Positions 16,004-25,036 of a stretch of DNA of 64,000 bases are shown in pieces. The notes below the pieces were generated by a model, which did no database searches, was not told the origin of the DNA, and saw only the letters and a program-made list of their open reading frames with translations. The stretch comes from HXMU1420-13 sp965229525 (GTDB taxonomy: Bacteria; Bacteroidota; Rhodothermia; Balneolales; Balneolaceae): the NCBI GenBank assembly GCA_965229525.1, contig OZ245886.1, positions 1,984,001 through 2,048,000 on the forward strand, given 5' to 3'. The first letter of the stretch is position 1. Every line of letters starts with the position of its first letter. The translations under genes were made by a program, and so were the position numbers.

Positions 16004-17797
16004 ATGATTCTATCTTCCATAGACTGGGGGATTATTCTTCTCTTCTTTGCAACGATGCTGGGTATCGGTTGGTGGGCATCAAAAACGGCCGGTAAAAACA
16101 TCAATGAATACTTTTTAGGTGGTCGCTCGATGCCTTGGTGGTTATTGGGTGTATCAATGGTTGCAACAACTTTTTCGGCTGACACGCCAAACCTGGTAAC
16201 AGGTCTTGTTCGTGAAAACGGGGTGGCCAACAATTGGGCCTGGTGGGCATTTTTAATTACTGGGATGGTCACCGTGTTTATTTATGCAAAGCTCTGGCGA
16301 CGCTCCAACCTGACCACTGATCTGGGAATGTATGAGCTTCGATATGGTGGGAAAGCGGCCTCTTTTTTAAGGGGATTTCGAGCCTTGTATTTAGGAGTGC
16401 TTTTCAATTGTTTGATCATGGGAACCGTAACATTGGCGGCGATCAAAATTGGATCCATCATGTTTGGACTACAGCCTCTCACTATTGTTATCACAATTTC
16501 AATTATTGTGGTGATTTATTCAGCGCTTGGTGGAATTAAAGGAGTGATATGGGCTGATTTTTTCCAATTCGGAATCTCAATGTTTGGGGCTTTTTATGCA
16601 GCGTATGTAGTAATTCAAGAACCGGAAATTGGAAGTCTTAGCAATCTGATTACACACCCGAATGTGGTAGATAAGATCAATCTGATTCCTGATATCTCGA
16701 ATCCATCCATCCTAATAAGTCTTTTTATTATTCCAATTGCCGTTCAGTGGTGGGCAGTGTGGTATCCGGGTTCAGAGCCCGGAGGAGGTGGATATATCGC
16801 ACAAAGAATGCTGGCAGCAAAAGACGAAAAGAATGCAATCGGTGCAACTCTACTATTTAATTTTGCACATTATGCTCTCCGTCCATGGCCATGGATTATT
16901 GTCGCATTGGCATCCCTGGTTCTATACCCGGATTTAATGAGCATCAAGCAAGAATTTCCGAACATTGCCGATCAATATTTAGGGCATGATATCGCATATC
17001 CGGTAATGTTAACTAAACTTGGCCCCGGTTGGCTCGGACTTGTAGTTGCCTCATTAATTGCGGCGTTCATGTCTACCATAAGTACACACTTAAATTGGGG
17101 AGCTTCTTACATCGTAAGTGACTTTTATCAGCGATTTGTGAAACCAAATGCATCTGAAAAAGAGATGGTTAACTTAGGTCGAATCGCAACAGCAGTGTTG
17201 ATGATTTTCTCTGCATTTCTGGCGTTAACCATTTTAGAGAATGCAACACAGGCATTTGATATCCTGTTATTATCCGGGGCTGGATCAGGTGCAATTTATC
17301 TTCTTCGCTGGTTCTGGTGGAGAATCAATGCATGGACGGAAATCGCAGCAATGATTTCGGCAACTTTGGTAGCATTTATTCTTGTGTTCTTCGTTTCAAA
17401 TGAATCTGTTGAGACGGCTTTAATTGATGGCGCTACCGTAAAGCTTTTAATAGCTGTAGCCATTACTACCATAGTTTGGATAGTAACAACTTTTATGACC
17501 AAGCCTGAATCAGACGAGGTTCTTATCAATTTTTTGAAAATAGTTAATCCGGGTGGGCCGGGCTGGAAAAGTGTACTTGAACGCGCAGGAGACGAAAGCA
17601 TCGATACCCAGGAAAAGTGGGACTTGCCTTACAGTTTGCTCAATGTTTTTTTGGGGTGTATGGCAATATATTCAGCACTCTTTGCGACCGGAAATTTGAT
17701 TTATGGAAATATCGGTATTGGGCTAATGCTAGGTGCTGTTTTCTTCTTTGCCATATTTCTAATGATTAAAACATGGCCAAAACTAATCCTTCAATAA
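16004..17797 (+). CDS. Sodium:solute symporter (SSS/SLC5 family)
   Basis: The product is 597 residues with about 13-14 hydrophobic helices in the LeuT-like SSS arrangement. Typical features are 'EYFLGGRSMPWWLLGVSMVA' in the second helix region, 'IYSALGGIKGVIWADFFQF' in the middle, and an N-terminus that begins with a short periplasmic segment. It should import a sugar or similar solute with Na+. It is first in a tightly packed four-gene set followed by a GH109-like enzyme, a nucleotidyltransferase and a NahK-like kinase. The likely substrate is therefore an N-acetylhexosamine or a short glycan carrying one (inferred from context). Confidence 0.88.
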   Translation: MILSSIDWGIILLFFATMLGIGWWASKTAGKNINEYFLGGRSMPWWLLGVSMVATTFSADTPNLVTGLVRENGVANNWAWWAFLITGMVTVFIYAKLWRRSNLTTDLGMYELRYGGKAASFLRGFRALYLGVLFNCLIMGTVTLAAIKIGSIMFGLQPLTIVITISIIVVIYSALGGIKGVIWADFFQFGISMFGAFYAAYVVIQEPEIGSLSNLITHPNVVDKINLIPDISNPSILISLFIIPIAVQWWAVWYPGSEPGGGGYIAQRMLAAKDEKNAIGATLLFNFAHYALRPWPWIIVALASLVLYPDLMSIKQEFPNIADQYLGHDIAYPVMLTKLGPGWLGLVVASLIAAFMSTISTHLNWGASYIVSDFYQRFVKPNASEKEMVNLGRIATAVLMIFSAFLALTILENATQAFDILLLSGAGSGAIYLLRWFWWRINAWTEIAAMISATLVAFILVFFVSNESVETALIDGATVKLLIAVAITTIVWIVTTFMTKPESDEVLINFLKIVNPGGPGWKSVLERAGDESIDTQEKWDLPYSLLNVFLGCMAIYSALFATGNLIYGNIGIGLMLGAVFFFAIFLMIKTWPKLILQ

Positions 17798-17808
17798 GTG
17801 GATCAATT

Positions 17809-19158
17809 ATGGATAGAAAGACTTTTGTTAAAACGAGTTCTGTTGCAACGGTAGGTGCTGTACTTGGCGCACCAGCTATATTGAAGGCGAATCATTCGAA
17901 AAATGATACCGTTCGTATTGGATTTATCGGGACAGGATTACGAGGCAGAAATCATGTAAACAATATTCTCGCTTCGGAAAAAGTAGAATGCCCGGCATTT
18001 TGTGATATAGATCCTGTGGCTGTTGAGCGTACACTTGAAATGTTTGAAGAAAGACGGAAACCCAAGCCGAAAGTCTACAGTGACAATGAATGGTCATTTA
18101 AGGAGATGCTCGAAAAAGAAGATCTGGATGCGGTCATCATATCCACAAATTGGAAATGGCATACCGCGATGAGTGTAACAGCGATGGAAGCTGGGGTATT
18201 TGTTGGCGTGGAAGTATCCGGTGCATTTTCGGTGGATGAATGTTGGGATTTGGTTAATACGCACGAGCGAACGGGAACGCATCTCATGTTTTTAGAAAAT
18301 GTGTGCTATCGCAGAGATGTTATGGCCGTATTAAATATGGTTCGCGACAATCTTTTTGGAGAGTTGATTCATTTCCGAGGTGGGTATCAGCATGATCTTC
18401 GTACGGTAAAGTTTAACGATGGGGAAGGTGGCTTGATTTACGGTGAAGGCAGTTATGGCGAAGCTCGATGGAGAACGGCACATTCCGAACATCGAAATGC
18501 CGACTTGTATCCAACACATGGCTTAGGTCCCATTGCAACATATATGGATATGAATAGAGGGAATCGGTTGACGACCATTTCATCCCATGCAACGAAAGCC
18601 AGATCATTAAAGAACTTCGCGACAAAACATCCGGATGGTGGAGAAAATCACCCTTATACAGAAATAAATTGGAAACTTGGTGACATCGTCACATCAACAA
18701 TTACAACTGCGAAAGGCGAGACCATTATTCTAACTCACGATACCAATCTACCCCGACCTTATTCTCTTGGTTTTAGAGTTCAGGGCGTGGATGGTCTGGC
18801 AGAATTCGATTACTATACCAAAAGAGTGTACGTTGAAGGAACCTCTCAATCTCATCGTTGGGATTTTGGTGATGAATGGTTTGATAAATACGATCATGAA
18901 CTTTGGAAAAAATATGGAGAAGAAGCGGTCGGTGGCGGCCATGGTGGCATGGATTTTTTCCTTGATCGAGCTTTTGTTGAGGCTGTACGTCGCGAAGTAG
19001 CACCAGTTTTAGATGTGTATGATGGCGCTGTTATGCGGGTAATTACCCCACTTTCCGAGCACTCCATTCAAGAAGGAGGTGCACCTCAGCCAATTCCGGA
19101 CTTCACTCGGGGTAAATGGATGAATCGACCTCCCGTTTTCGGTTTAGGTGATTTATAA
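17809..19158 (+). CDS. Gfo/Idh/MocA oxidoreductase, GH109 alpha-N-acetylgalactosaminidase-like
   Basis: The product is 449 residues. A twin-arginine-like or lipoprotein-free leader ('MDRKTFVKTSSVATVGA') suggests export, followed by a Rossmann NAD-binding motif 'IGFIGTGLRGRNHV'. The middle contains 'EVSGAFSVDECWDLV' and 'LENVCYRRDVMAVLNMVR', and the C-terminal half has 'GGHGGMDFF', all typical of the GH109 branch. GH109 enzymes cleave alpha-GalNAc through transient NAD-dependent oxidation. Its place between a symporter and an N-acetylhexosamine-kinase-like gene agrees with GalNAc release. The ATG at 17809 is preferred over one inside the symporter gene. Substrate specificity is not proven, because other sugar oxidoreductases share this fold. 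Confidence 0.82.
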   Translation: MDRKTFVKTSSVATVGAVLGAPAILKANHSKNDTVRIGFIGTGLRGRNHVNNILASEKVECPAFCDIDPVAVERTLEMFEERRKPKPKVYSDNEWSFKEMLEKEDLDAVIISTNWKWHTAMSVTAMEAGVFVGVEVSGAFSVDECWDLVNTHERTGTHLMFLENVCYRRDVMAVLNMVRDNLFGELIHFRGGYQHDLRTVKFNDGEGGLIYGEGSYGEARWRTAHSEHRNADLYPTHGLGPIATYMDMNRGNRLTTISSHATKARSLKNFATKHPDGGENHPYTEINWKLGDIVTSTITTAKGETIILTHDTNLPRPYSLGFRVQGVDGLAEFDYYTKRVYVEGTSQSHRWDFGDEWFDKYDHELWKKYGEEAVGGGHGGMDFFLDRAFVEAVRREVAPVLDVYDGAVMRVITPLSEHSIQEGGAPQPIPDFTRGKWMNRPPVFGLGDL

Positions 19159-19163
19159 ATCGA

Positions 19164-20036
19164 ATGAAGCCAACACTTGTAGTATTAGCGGCCGGACTTG
19201 GAAGTCGATATGGAGGTCTTAAACAAGTTGACAGTTTTGGTCCATCTGGAGAAACACTGCTGGATTACACCGTTTATGACGCGATTGAAGTAGGTTTTGG
19301 CAAAATAATAGGTGTAATTCGAAGTACGATGATGGATGAATTTATCCCCAGAATGAATCGTCATTTCGGGGATAAAGTTGAGTTATCATTTGTTAGTCAG
19401 GAATTAGACGATCTACCAGAAGGATTCCAAAAACCGGATGATAGAACAAAACCATGGGGAACAGCACATGCCATATGGTCGACCAGAGATTTAGTTTCTT
19501 CTCCATTCTGTATTGTTAATGCGGATGATTTCTATGGTCGATCAGCTTTAAAGGAAATGCAAGAGCTACTCATTGATATGAATAATGAGGTGCAAAACGG
19601 ATGCTTAGTTGGATATTATTTGAAAGATACCTTGTCATACCATGGTCCAGTATCTAGAGGAGTGTGCGAAATAGAAGATGGTAACCTGGTAACAATCACT
19701 GAAGTCACTAAAATCGAAAAAAAGGGTGGATACACTCCTGGCCATTTGAGCGATGATACTATTGTTTCGATGAATTTGATGGGGTTTTCATCGGCTGTTT
19801 TCACAACCATAGAATCTGACTTCAGGCAATTTCTGAAAGATCAAATACATGATTTAAACAGTGAAATCTATGCTCCATCCATACTACAAACGTTGATTTC
19901 GAACTCCGTGAAAGTTCCGGTTAAAGTCACTCACTCAAACTGGTTTGGAGTTACATATCCAGAAGACAAACCAATGGTTCAATCAAAAATACAGGAACTT
20001 GTAAAATCAGGTGTATATCCCAAAAAGTTGTACTAA
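19164..20036 (+). CDS. Sugar nucleotidyltransferase
   Basis: The product is 290 residues. The N-terminal pyrophosphorylase signature is 'VLAAGLGSRYGGLKQVDSFG' (nucleotide-binding loop and catalytic Lys), with 'PWGTAHAIWSTRD' and 'IVNADDFYG' (metal-binding Asp) further on. It should make a nucleotide sugar from a sugar-1-phosphate. The kinase gene that overlaps its stop by one base would supply that phosphate, so the pair probably turns a salvaged N-acetylhexosamine into UDP-HexNAc. Base and exact sugar specificity cannot be read by eye. Confidence 0.82.
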   Translation: MKPTLVVLAAGLGSRYGGLKQVDSFGPSGETLLDYTVYDAIEVGFGKIIGVIRSTMMDEFIPRMNRHFGDKVELSFVSQELDDLPEGFQKPDDRTKPWGTAHAIWSTRDLVSSPFCIVNADDFYGRSALKEMQELLIDMNNEVQNGCLVGYYLKDTLSYHGPVSRGVCEIEDGNLVTITEVTKIEKKGGYTPGHLSDDTIVSMNLMGFSSAVFTTIESDFRQFLKDQIHDLNSEIYAPSILQTLISNSVKVPVKVTHSNWFGVTYPEDKPMVQSKIQELVKSGVYPKKLY

Positions 20037-21064
20037 TGACTGAAATCGAATTGAAACACATTACAGATTTCTTTCAGGTGCCAAATAATTTCAATGAAAT
20101 TGTACCTTGGGGTGGTGGCCATATTAATGATACCTACAGGGTTAAATATGTGGCTACTTCAGATTTCATTCTTCAGAGAATTAATACCCAGATTTTTACG
20201 GAGCCTGATTCGTTGATGCAGAATATCTTAAAAGTGACCAATCATGTTCGGGCCAAGAATGAAGGACTAGTCTTGCAACTTATTCCTACTGTGAATAATG
20301 AGTATTGGATTAACAATGAATTTGGAGTCTGGAGAATGCAACCCTTTATTCCCGATAAGATTAGTTATGAGGTATCGGAATCAGATGAAGATTGCAGAAA
20401 AGCAGGCCGATCATATGGTGCATTTTTAATTGCTCTCGATGATTTTCCTGTAGATGAGTTACATGTCACGATCCCACATTTTCATGATATTCGTTTTCGA
20501 TTAGAGCAATTTCAAGTTGCATTGAGAAGTAAAAGTGTAGAGAGAATTGATGAAGCTCATGCAGAAATCGAAAAGGTTCAAGGCCTTTCTAAAGGTTTTG
20601 TTGAGATGTTTGAGTTTGCCACATCAAGGCTCCCAAGCCGAACTACCCATAATGACACAAAACTAAATAATGTTCTAATTGGGAAATCTGAATTTGGTAC
20701 AGTTATAGATTTAGATACAGTAATGCCCGGATTTTCTTTTTATGATGTTGGTGATGCTTTACGATCCATTGCAATTTCAGCAAGGGAAGATGAACCAGAT
20801 TTGGGTTCCATCGAGTTGGATCAATCAAAAAAGAAGGCGTTTTTAGAAGGGTATTATTTAGAAACCAAAGAACATCTTTCATCAGACGAAATCGAATTAA
20901 TTCCTAAATCTGGACAGTATATGTCGTTCATAATGGCCGTTCGTTTTTTAACGGATTACCTGAATAATGATATTTATTATAAGACCGAGTACCCTACTCA
21001 TAATTTGATTCGAGCAAGGAATCAACTTCGAGTTTGCGAATTGTTTTCAATTAGCGATGTTTAA
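20036..21064 (+). CDS. NahK-like N-acetylhexosamine kinase (APH-type fold)
   Basis: The product is 342 residues with an aminoglycoside-phosphotransferase fold: 'GGGHINDTYRV' (nucleotide loop), 'FILQRINTQIF' (Lys replaced, as in this branch), catalytic 'THNDTKLNNVLI' (Asp and Asn) and metal site 'VIDLDTVMPG'. The whole pattern resembles N-acetylhexosamine 1-kinase (NahK), which phosphorylates GlcNAc or GalNAc at C1. It starts inside the stop codon of the nucleotidyltransferase gene (TAATG), a sign of coupled translation. Ethanolamine or choline kinase activity is a less likely alternative. Confidence 0.8.
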   Translation: MTEIELKHITDFFQVPNNFNEIVPWGGGHINDTYRVKYVATSDFILQRINTQIFTEPDSLMQNILKVTNHVRAKNEGLVLQLIPTVNNEYWINNEFGVWRMQPFIPDKISYEVSESDEDCRKAGRSYGAFLIALDDFPVDELHVTIPHFHDIRFRLEQFQVALRSKSVERIDEAHAEIEKVQGLSKGFVEMFEFATSRLPSRTTHNDTKLNNVLIGKSEFGTVIDLDTVMPGFSFYDVGDALRSIAISAREDEPDLGSIELDQSKKKAFLEGYYLETKEHLSSDEIELIPKSGQYMSFIMAVRFLTDYLNNDIYYKTEYPTHNLIRARNQLRVCELFSISDV

Positions 21065-21087
21065 CGGATAATATAACTTCCTGATTC

Positions 21088-21822
21088 TTGAACTCTTTCT
21101 TTGAAACCACTCATTTATTTATCCGATATCAAACGGAGCATTTTCTGCTTTTGATAGGTTTTACAGTTTTAGCCATTTTCCTGATTCGTTGGTTAATGAA
21201 GCAGTCAGAAAAATCTCAGCAAAAAATTATGTTGGGAATTGCTATTGCTATCTCACTTGCTCAATTACTGAAAGTACCAATCAACATGTATGTAGGCATC
21301 TTCGATTCTACGAAAGATGTACCCCTACATTTATGCAATTTTCTACCATTCATCATGGTGTGGATATATGCAACAAAAAGTAGGTTAGTGTGGGCAACCA
21401 CATTCTTTTGGGTGATTCTAGGAGTATCTCAGGCTAACTTCACCCCTTCCGTTGAATTCAGATTATTCCATTATGATGCTATTCGATACTGGATGGTTCA
21501 TTTAGGGCTTGTATTGCTTGCGATTTACCCTGCCATAGCCTGGAAATGGGCTCTAGAGTTGAAGGATGTACTTAGAACATTTCTGGCATTGAATGGGGTC
21601 GCTCTTGTCATCTATGGATTTAATGAAGTTTTAAATAGTAACTATATGTATCTGATGGACAAGCCACAGGGAACTACCTTTTACTCAATTCTTCCGGATT
21701 GGCCTGTTTATATTTTAGTTTTAGAGGTAATTTTAATCGTTTGGTCATTCACACTTTTTGGAATATTTAAATTAATCCAGATCAGAAGTGTTAAATCAGG
21801 TGCAAAGCAGTATTCTGATTAA
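21088..21822 (+). CDS. YwaF/TIGR02206-family integral membrane protein
   Basis: The product is 244 residues from a TTG start, with no ATG in a suitable place. Seven or so hydrophobic helices carry the family signature 'VPLHLCNFLPFIM' and a later 'NYMYLMDKPQGTTFYSILP'. Proteins of this family (YwaF in Bacillus, TMEM164-related in animals) are membrane proteins of uncertain role. The 23-base gap to the kinase gene may place it at the end of the salvage operon, but no functional tie is evident. Confidence 0.75.
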   Translation: MNSFFETTHLFIRYQTEHFLLLIGFTVLAIFLIRWLMKQSEKSQQKIMLGIAIAISLAQLLKVPINMYVGIFDSTKDVPLHLCNFLPFIMVWIYATKSRLVWATTFFWVILGVSQANFTPSVEFRLFHYDAIRYWMVHLGLVLLAIYPAIAWKWALELKDVLRTFLALNGVALVIYGFNEVLNSNYMYLMDKPQGTTFYSILPDWPVYILVLEVILIVWSFTLFGIFKLIQIRSVKSGAKQYSD

Positions 21823-21859
21823 ATATTAGCCTAATTAAACGTATTCACTGTAAGACAAA

Positions 21860-22723
21860 TTGATACCTCGCTTCGTTATATTTTTAATTCTATCCATTGT
21901 ATTGACAATTAACTCGTGCGATACATCCAGAACTATAAATCCTTTTGAAGAAGAAGTATTCGCCTATTCAATTTATGGTGCGGTGGAGCTGCAAAGTGAC
22001 GAGAATTACATTCGAGTTAGAAATGTAAATGAACCTTTCCTGGCAGATTCAGGAGTAGCTTATAAAAATATCACGGTAAAATTAGAGGATATTAGTTCAA
22101 GTGACGACCTAGCAATTAGACCGACTTATGTTGACTTCAATGACAATTTCACACTTAATTACTTAATAGAAGATGAGTTAGAACCTCGGGAAACCTATGA
22201 TTTCTCGATTTCTAATCAAAAGGGCGAAACTGTACGTTCAGAATTTACCATGCCTGGAATAAGCACCGTACGTTTAAATCGAACTGTGATTGAAAACTGC
22301 TTTCAAGAAATTCGATTTACATGGGATAACGTTAATAAACCAGAGTATATATTGGTTGAGGCCGGTGCAAGATATGAGGGGGTTTTATACTGGGGCGAAG
22401 TAAGAAGAGTGGATGAACCCGATCATATTCCAGGTGAGAATAAGATGGAAATGGAATTATCAATCAATCAACTTTTGGTTGATATTTTCCCACCATCTAA
22501 TGTTACAGTTTCAAGTATCGAATCCTGGCGCCCTGAAGTTATGTGCCATCAATTAGATTCTAAAGAAATTTATATCCGATACATTCATTTTGGGCCCGAT
22601 TGGGAACAATTCGAAGAGTCCAGTTACTTTCACAATGACTATCACGAAACTGGTGAGGTTGAAAATGGATACGGGTTTCTAGGAGGGATTTATAGAGACT
22701 CATTTATCATTGAGTTTAAGTAA
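21860..22723 (+). CDS. Lipoprotein of unknown function, paralogue of the gene at 25037
   Basis: The product is 287 residues from a TTG start. The leader ends in lipobox-like 'TINSC'. The mature part is strand-rich and shares long segments with the 25037 gene, for example 'RVDEPDHIPG', 'QLLVDIFPP' and 'RYIHFGPDWEQFEE'. Two Cys (in 'ENCFQE' and 'VMCHQL') are conserved in both and may pair. It lies on the outside of the envelope by prediction. I know no family name. A terminator follows. Confidence 0.7.
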   Translation: MIPRFVIFLILSIVLTINSCDTSRTINPFEEEVFAYSIYGAVELQSDENYIRVRNVNEPFLADSGVAYKNITVKLEDISSSDDLAIRPTYVDFNDNFTLNYLIEDELEPRETYDFSISNQKGETVRSEFTMPGISTVRLNRTVIENCFQEIRFTWDNVNKPEYILVEAGARYEGVLYWGEVRRVDEPDHIPGENKMEMELSINQLLVDIFPPSNVTVSSIESWRPEVMCHQLDSKEIYIRYIHFGPDWEQFEESSYFHNDYHETGEVENGYGFLGGIYRDSFIIEFK

Positions 22724-22743
22724 TTCCTTCGGAGTGGAACAAT

Positions 22744-22778
22744 AAGTCCCTCCCTTGGCAAAGAAAGGGACTTTTTAC
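22744..22778 (+). terminator. Intrinsic terminator after the first paralogous lipoprotein gene
   Basis: An 8-bp stem AAGTCCCT / AGGGACTT with a 14-base loop is followed by a run of T (CTTTTTACTTCTT). It lies 20 bases after the stop codon, between this gene and the convergent T9SS gene. Confidence 0.7.
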
Positions 22779-22795
22779 TTCTTATTATCTATCGG

Positions 22796-24844
22796 CTATT
22801 TCACCAACGTCATTTTATTGGTGAATACTTTATCCCCAGCTTCGAGACGATAATAGTAAATACCACTTGAGAGTTTATGTGCATTAAATGATAACTCCTT
22901 CAATCCGGCCGACATCAACTCGTTGCTGACTAATGTCTGTACAGGTTGACCAAGGATATTGAACACAGTTAACGTCACATTTTGGGCTTTCGAAAGTTCA
23001 AATCCTATAGTTGTTGATGGGTTAAATGGGTTTGGATAATTTTGATACAACGTGATTTCAACAGGTACATCGTTATCCGTTTCCGAGCTAACAGTAAACT
23101 CGTTGAAAACAACTTTCACATCGATTGTTGTAGATTTCATTCCTTGTGTTGCAGTAATATGGAATGGACCTTCAACTTCTTCATCCACAACCCAATAGAA
23201 ACGTCGTGTAACCGGGTCGAAGGTGGCTGTCGCCGGAATTCCCGTCATATTCACGTTAGGTATGGTTCTGTCTGGATTATATGCTCTGATAATTACATCA
23301 ATCGTATCATCAATAGCTAAGAATAATGGCCCCGGATTCATGGCGGCAGGTAAGCTGTTAATCACATTCATCATTCGATCGCTGCCAAATTCCGTACTAG
23401 TATATCCAAAGAAACTGACCGGTTCATCAAACATTTCAACCATAAAATCTGTTTGAACAAATTCATGGATGCTTAAATCCCAGCTGTATCTGAATGAGTA
23501 ATAATTTTCGCGCTCCATATACCAGATGCTTTTATAGCCACTGGTTGTGTCACCTGCATCAGTGAAAAAGAAGCTCATATCTCCATAACGCTCTCCGAAT
23601 TCATCATACAAATTATGCCACTCGCTATATAGGTACAGCCCCATAGTTATGTATGAATACGAGTAATTTTGAGATAGTACATCGTAATATACTCCATCGA
23701 TAAGTTCGTACGTGTAGGTATGTCTACTAAAAGGTGCAAAACCGTTCGATCCTACGGTAGAGTAAATACTTTCAATGAGGTTGTTATTTGCGTCATACAG
23801 ATACTCAGTTTTGGATAAAAAAATACCTGTAACCATAGAATCAAGCTCGGAATCGTAAAACACTTCATAGGTTACTACGGAATCTAAACGAACACCGTGA
23901 GGCATTTCTGGAGCAGGAGTTTCGTAGGTTCTGGTATAATTATCCCATTCCCAAACATCGGTGTACCATTTGTACCCAAAAGCTTCTGCGTATTCTTCGT
24001 TGTAAACATATGCCGTACTATCTGTTGGATCTAAACGACTAAAGGTAGAGTTGTAGCTGTAATCCACGGTATAAGCAATCGAGCCATCTTCGTTATATAA
24101 CCAAAAGTCTCTGGTCCAAAAGCTGATCATTCCTCCGGCATACGATTTGTATTCATACAAATAATGGGAATCGAGATCTTCCCGCATATTCTCATTATTT
24201 ATAAAGTAATTAGCTGAATCTGCGTTATATCGGTAGTTTTTACTCCACGTTATAGTTCCATCTTCATTGCTATATGATAGATATCTACTGTCTTTTACCC
24301 ATCCGAGCATGTTATCATAACGGTGATAAAAAGACTCACTAGTCGCTCCCATTGTTGGATTACGTGAATAAATGTAGAAACTGCCATAGGTAGGATCACC
24401 ATTTTCGTCTGTATCGTAATTTTTTGAACTGTCTTTAAACGCATCTTTAATCCAGTCCATATTTTTACGGCTTAAAACCCATCCAGTGCTATCGTTTTCC
24501 CACCTGTAGTTTGTACTATGGCGAACAAAATCTGTCTCTGTACCCACATCAAAATGTTGTGTGAACATGCCTGGCTCGTAGTCCTCAAATCCCTGCCACT
24601 TAGCTTCGTTATAACTCCAGGTAGTATCTGTATTGAAAATGTAGGGTATGTCGGTTAATCGATCGATTCTATTTGTGTCATTTACAGACTGGTTTGGTGA
24701 AATGCCGGTTCTGTCCTGATAAAGAATTTCGTGAATGGTAAGAGGTTTCTGATGCTGATCTGTCGTTTGTGATACTGTAGAGATTTGCGCCAATATTGAG
24801 AGAGGGTACAGGGTAATCCACAGTGATACTGCTAATTTTTTCAT
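22796..24844 (-). CDS. Secreted protein with T9SS type A sorting domain
   Basis: The product is 682 residues. It has a signal peptide (1-19), then a long Tyr/Asp/Trp-rich region (about 60-480) with irregular repeats of the type 'YNEDGSIAYTVDYSY' and 'YDANNNLIESIY' that recall YD-type repeats. An Ig-like or cadherin-like domain follows (about 500-580; 'NPDRTIPNVNMTGIPATATF'). The last ~85 residues are a type IX sorting domain beginning 'QNYPNPFNPSTTIGFEL' and ending in a basic 'NKMTLVK'. It should cross the outer membrane by T9SS and be displayed or released. The repeats suggest a structural or binding role rather than an enzyme. It is flanked by two paralogous lipoprotein genes. Confidence 0.82.
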   Translation of the reverse strand: MKKLAVSLWITLYPLSILAQISTVSQTTDQHQKPLTIHEILYQDRTGISPNQSVNDTNRIDRLTDIPYIFNTDTTWSYNEAKWQGFEDYEPGMFTQHFDVGTETDFVRHSTNYRWENDSTGWVLSRKNMDWIKDAFKDSSKNYDTDENGDPTYGSFYIYSRNPTMGATSESFYHRYDNMLGWVKDSRYLSYSNEDGTITWSKNYRYNADSANYFINNENMREDLDSHYLYEYKSYAGGMISFWTRDFWLYNEDGSIAYTVDYSYNSTFSRLDPTDSTAYVYNEEYAEAFGYKWYTDVWEWDNYTRTYETPAPEMPHGVRLDSVVTYEVFYDSELDSMVTGIFLSKTEYLYDANNNLIESIYSTVGSNGFAPFSRHTYTYELIDGVYYDVLSQNYSYSYITMGLYLYSEWHNLYDEFGERYGDMSFFFTDAGDTTSGYKSIWYMERENYYSFRYSWDLSIHEFVQTDFMVEMFDEPVSFFGYTSTEFGSDRMMNVINSLPAAMNPGPLFLAIDDTIDVIIRAYNPDRTIPNVNMTGIPATATFDPVTRRFYWVVDEEVEGPFHITATQGMKSTTIDVKVVFNEFTVSSETDNDVPVEITLYQNYPNPFNPSTTIGFELSKAQNVTLTVFNILGQPVQTLVSNELMSAGLKELSFNAHKLSSGIYYYRLEAGDKVFTNKMTLVK

Positions 24845-25036
24845 GAGTACTCCCGATTTAGTTTTGTACCATTCTAGTGGTTACTTATTCTATATGAAGA
24901 GTTTATGAAGCTGTTTTGTTAATAATTTCTATGAGAGAGCATCAAAAAAATAGAGCTGTGTATTTTTAACATAATAAAACTGAATAAAATCAGTATTTAC
25001 TTTAATCTAGGGTTCATTAATAGGGAATAAGAGGTA

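Noticed and set aside
24845..25036. Hidden gene between the T9SS gene and the second lipoprotein
   Set aside because: AT-rich with no frame of useful length; it fits a divergent promoter region.
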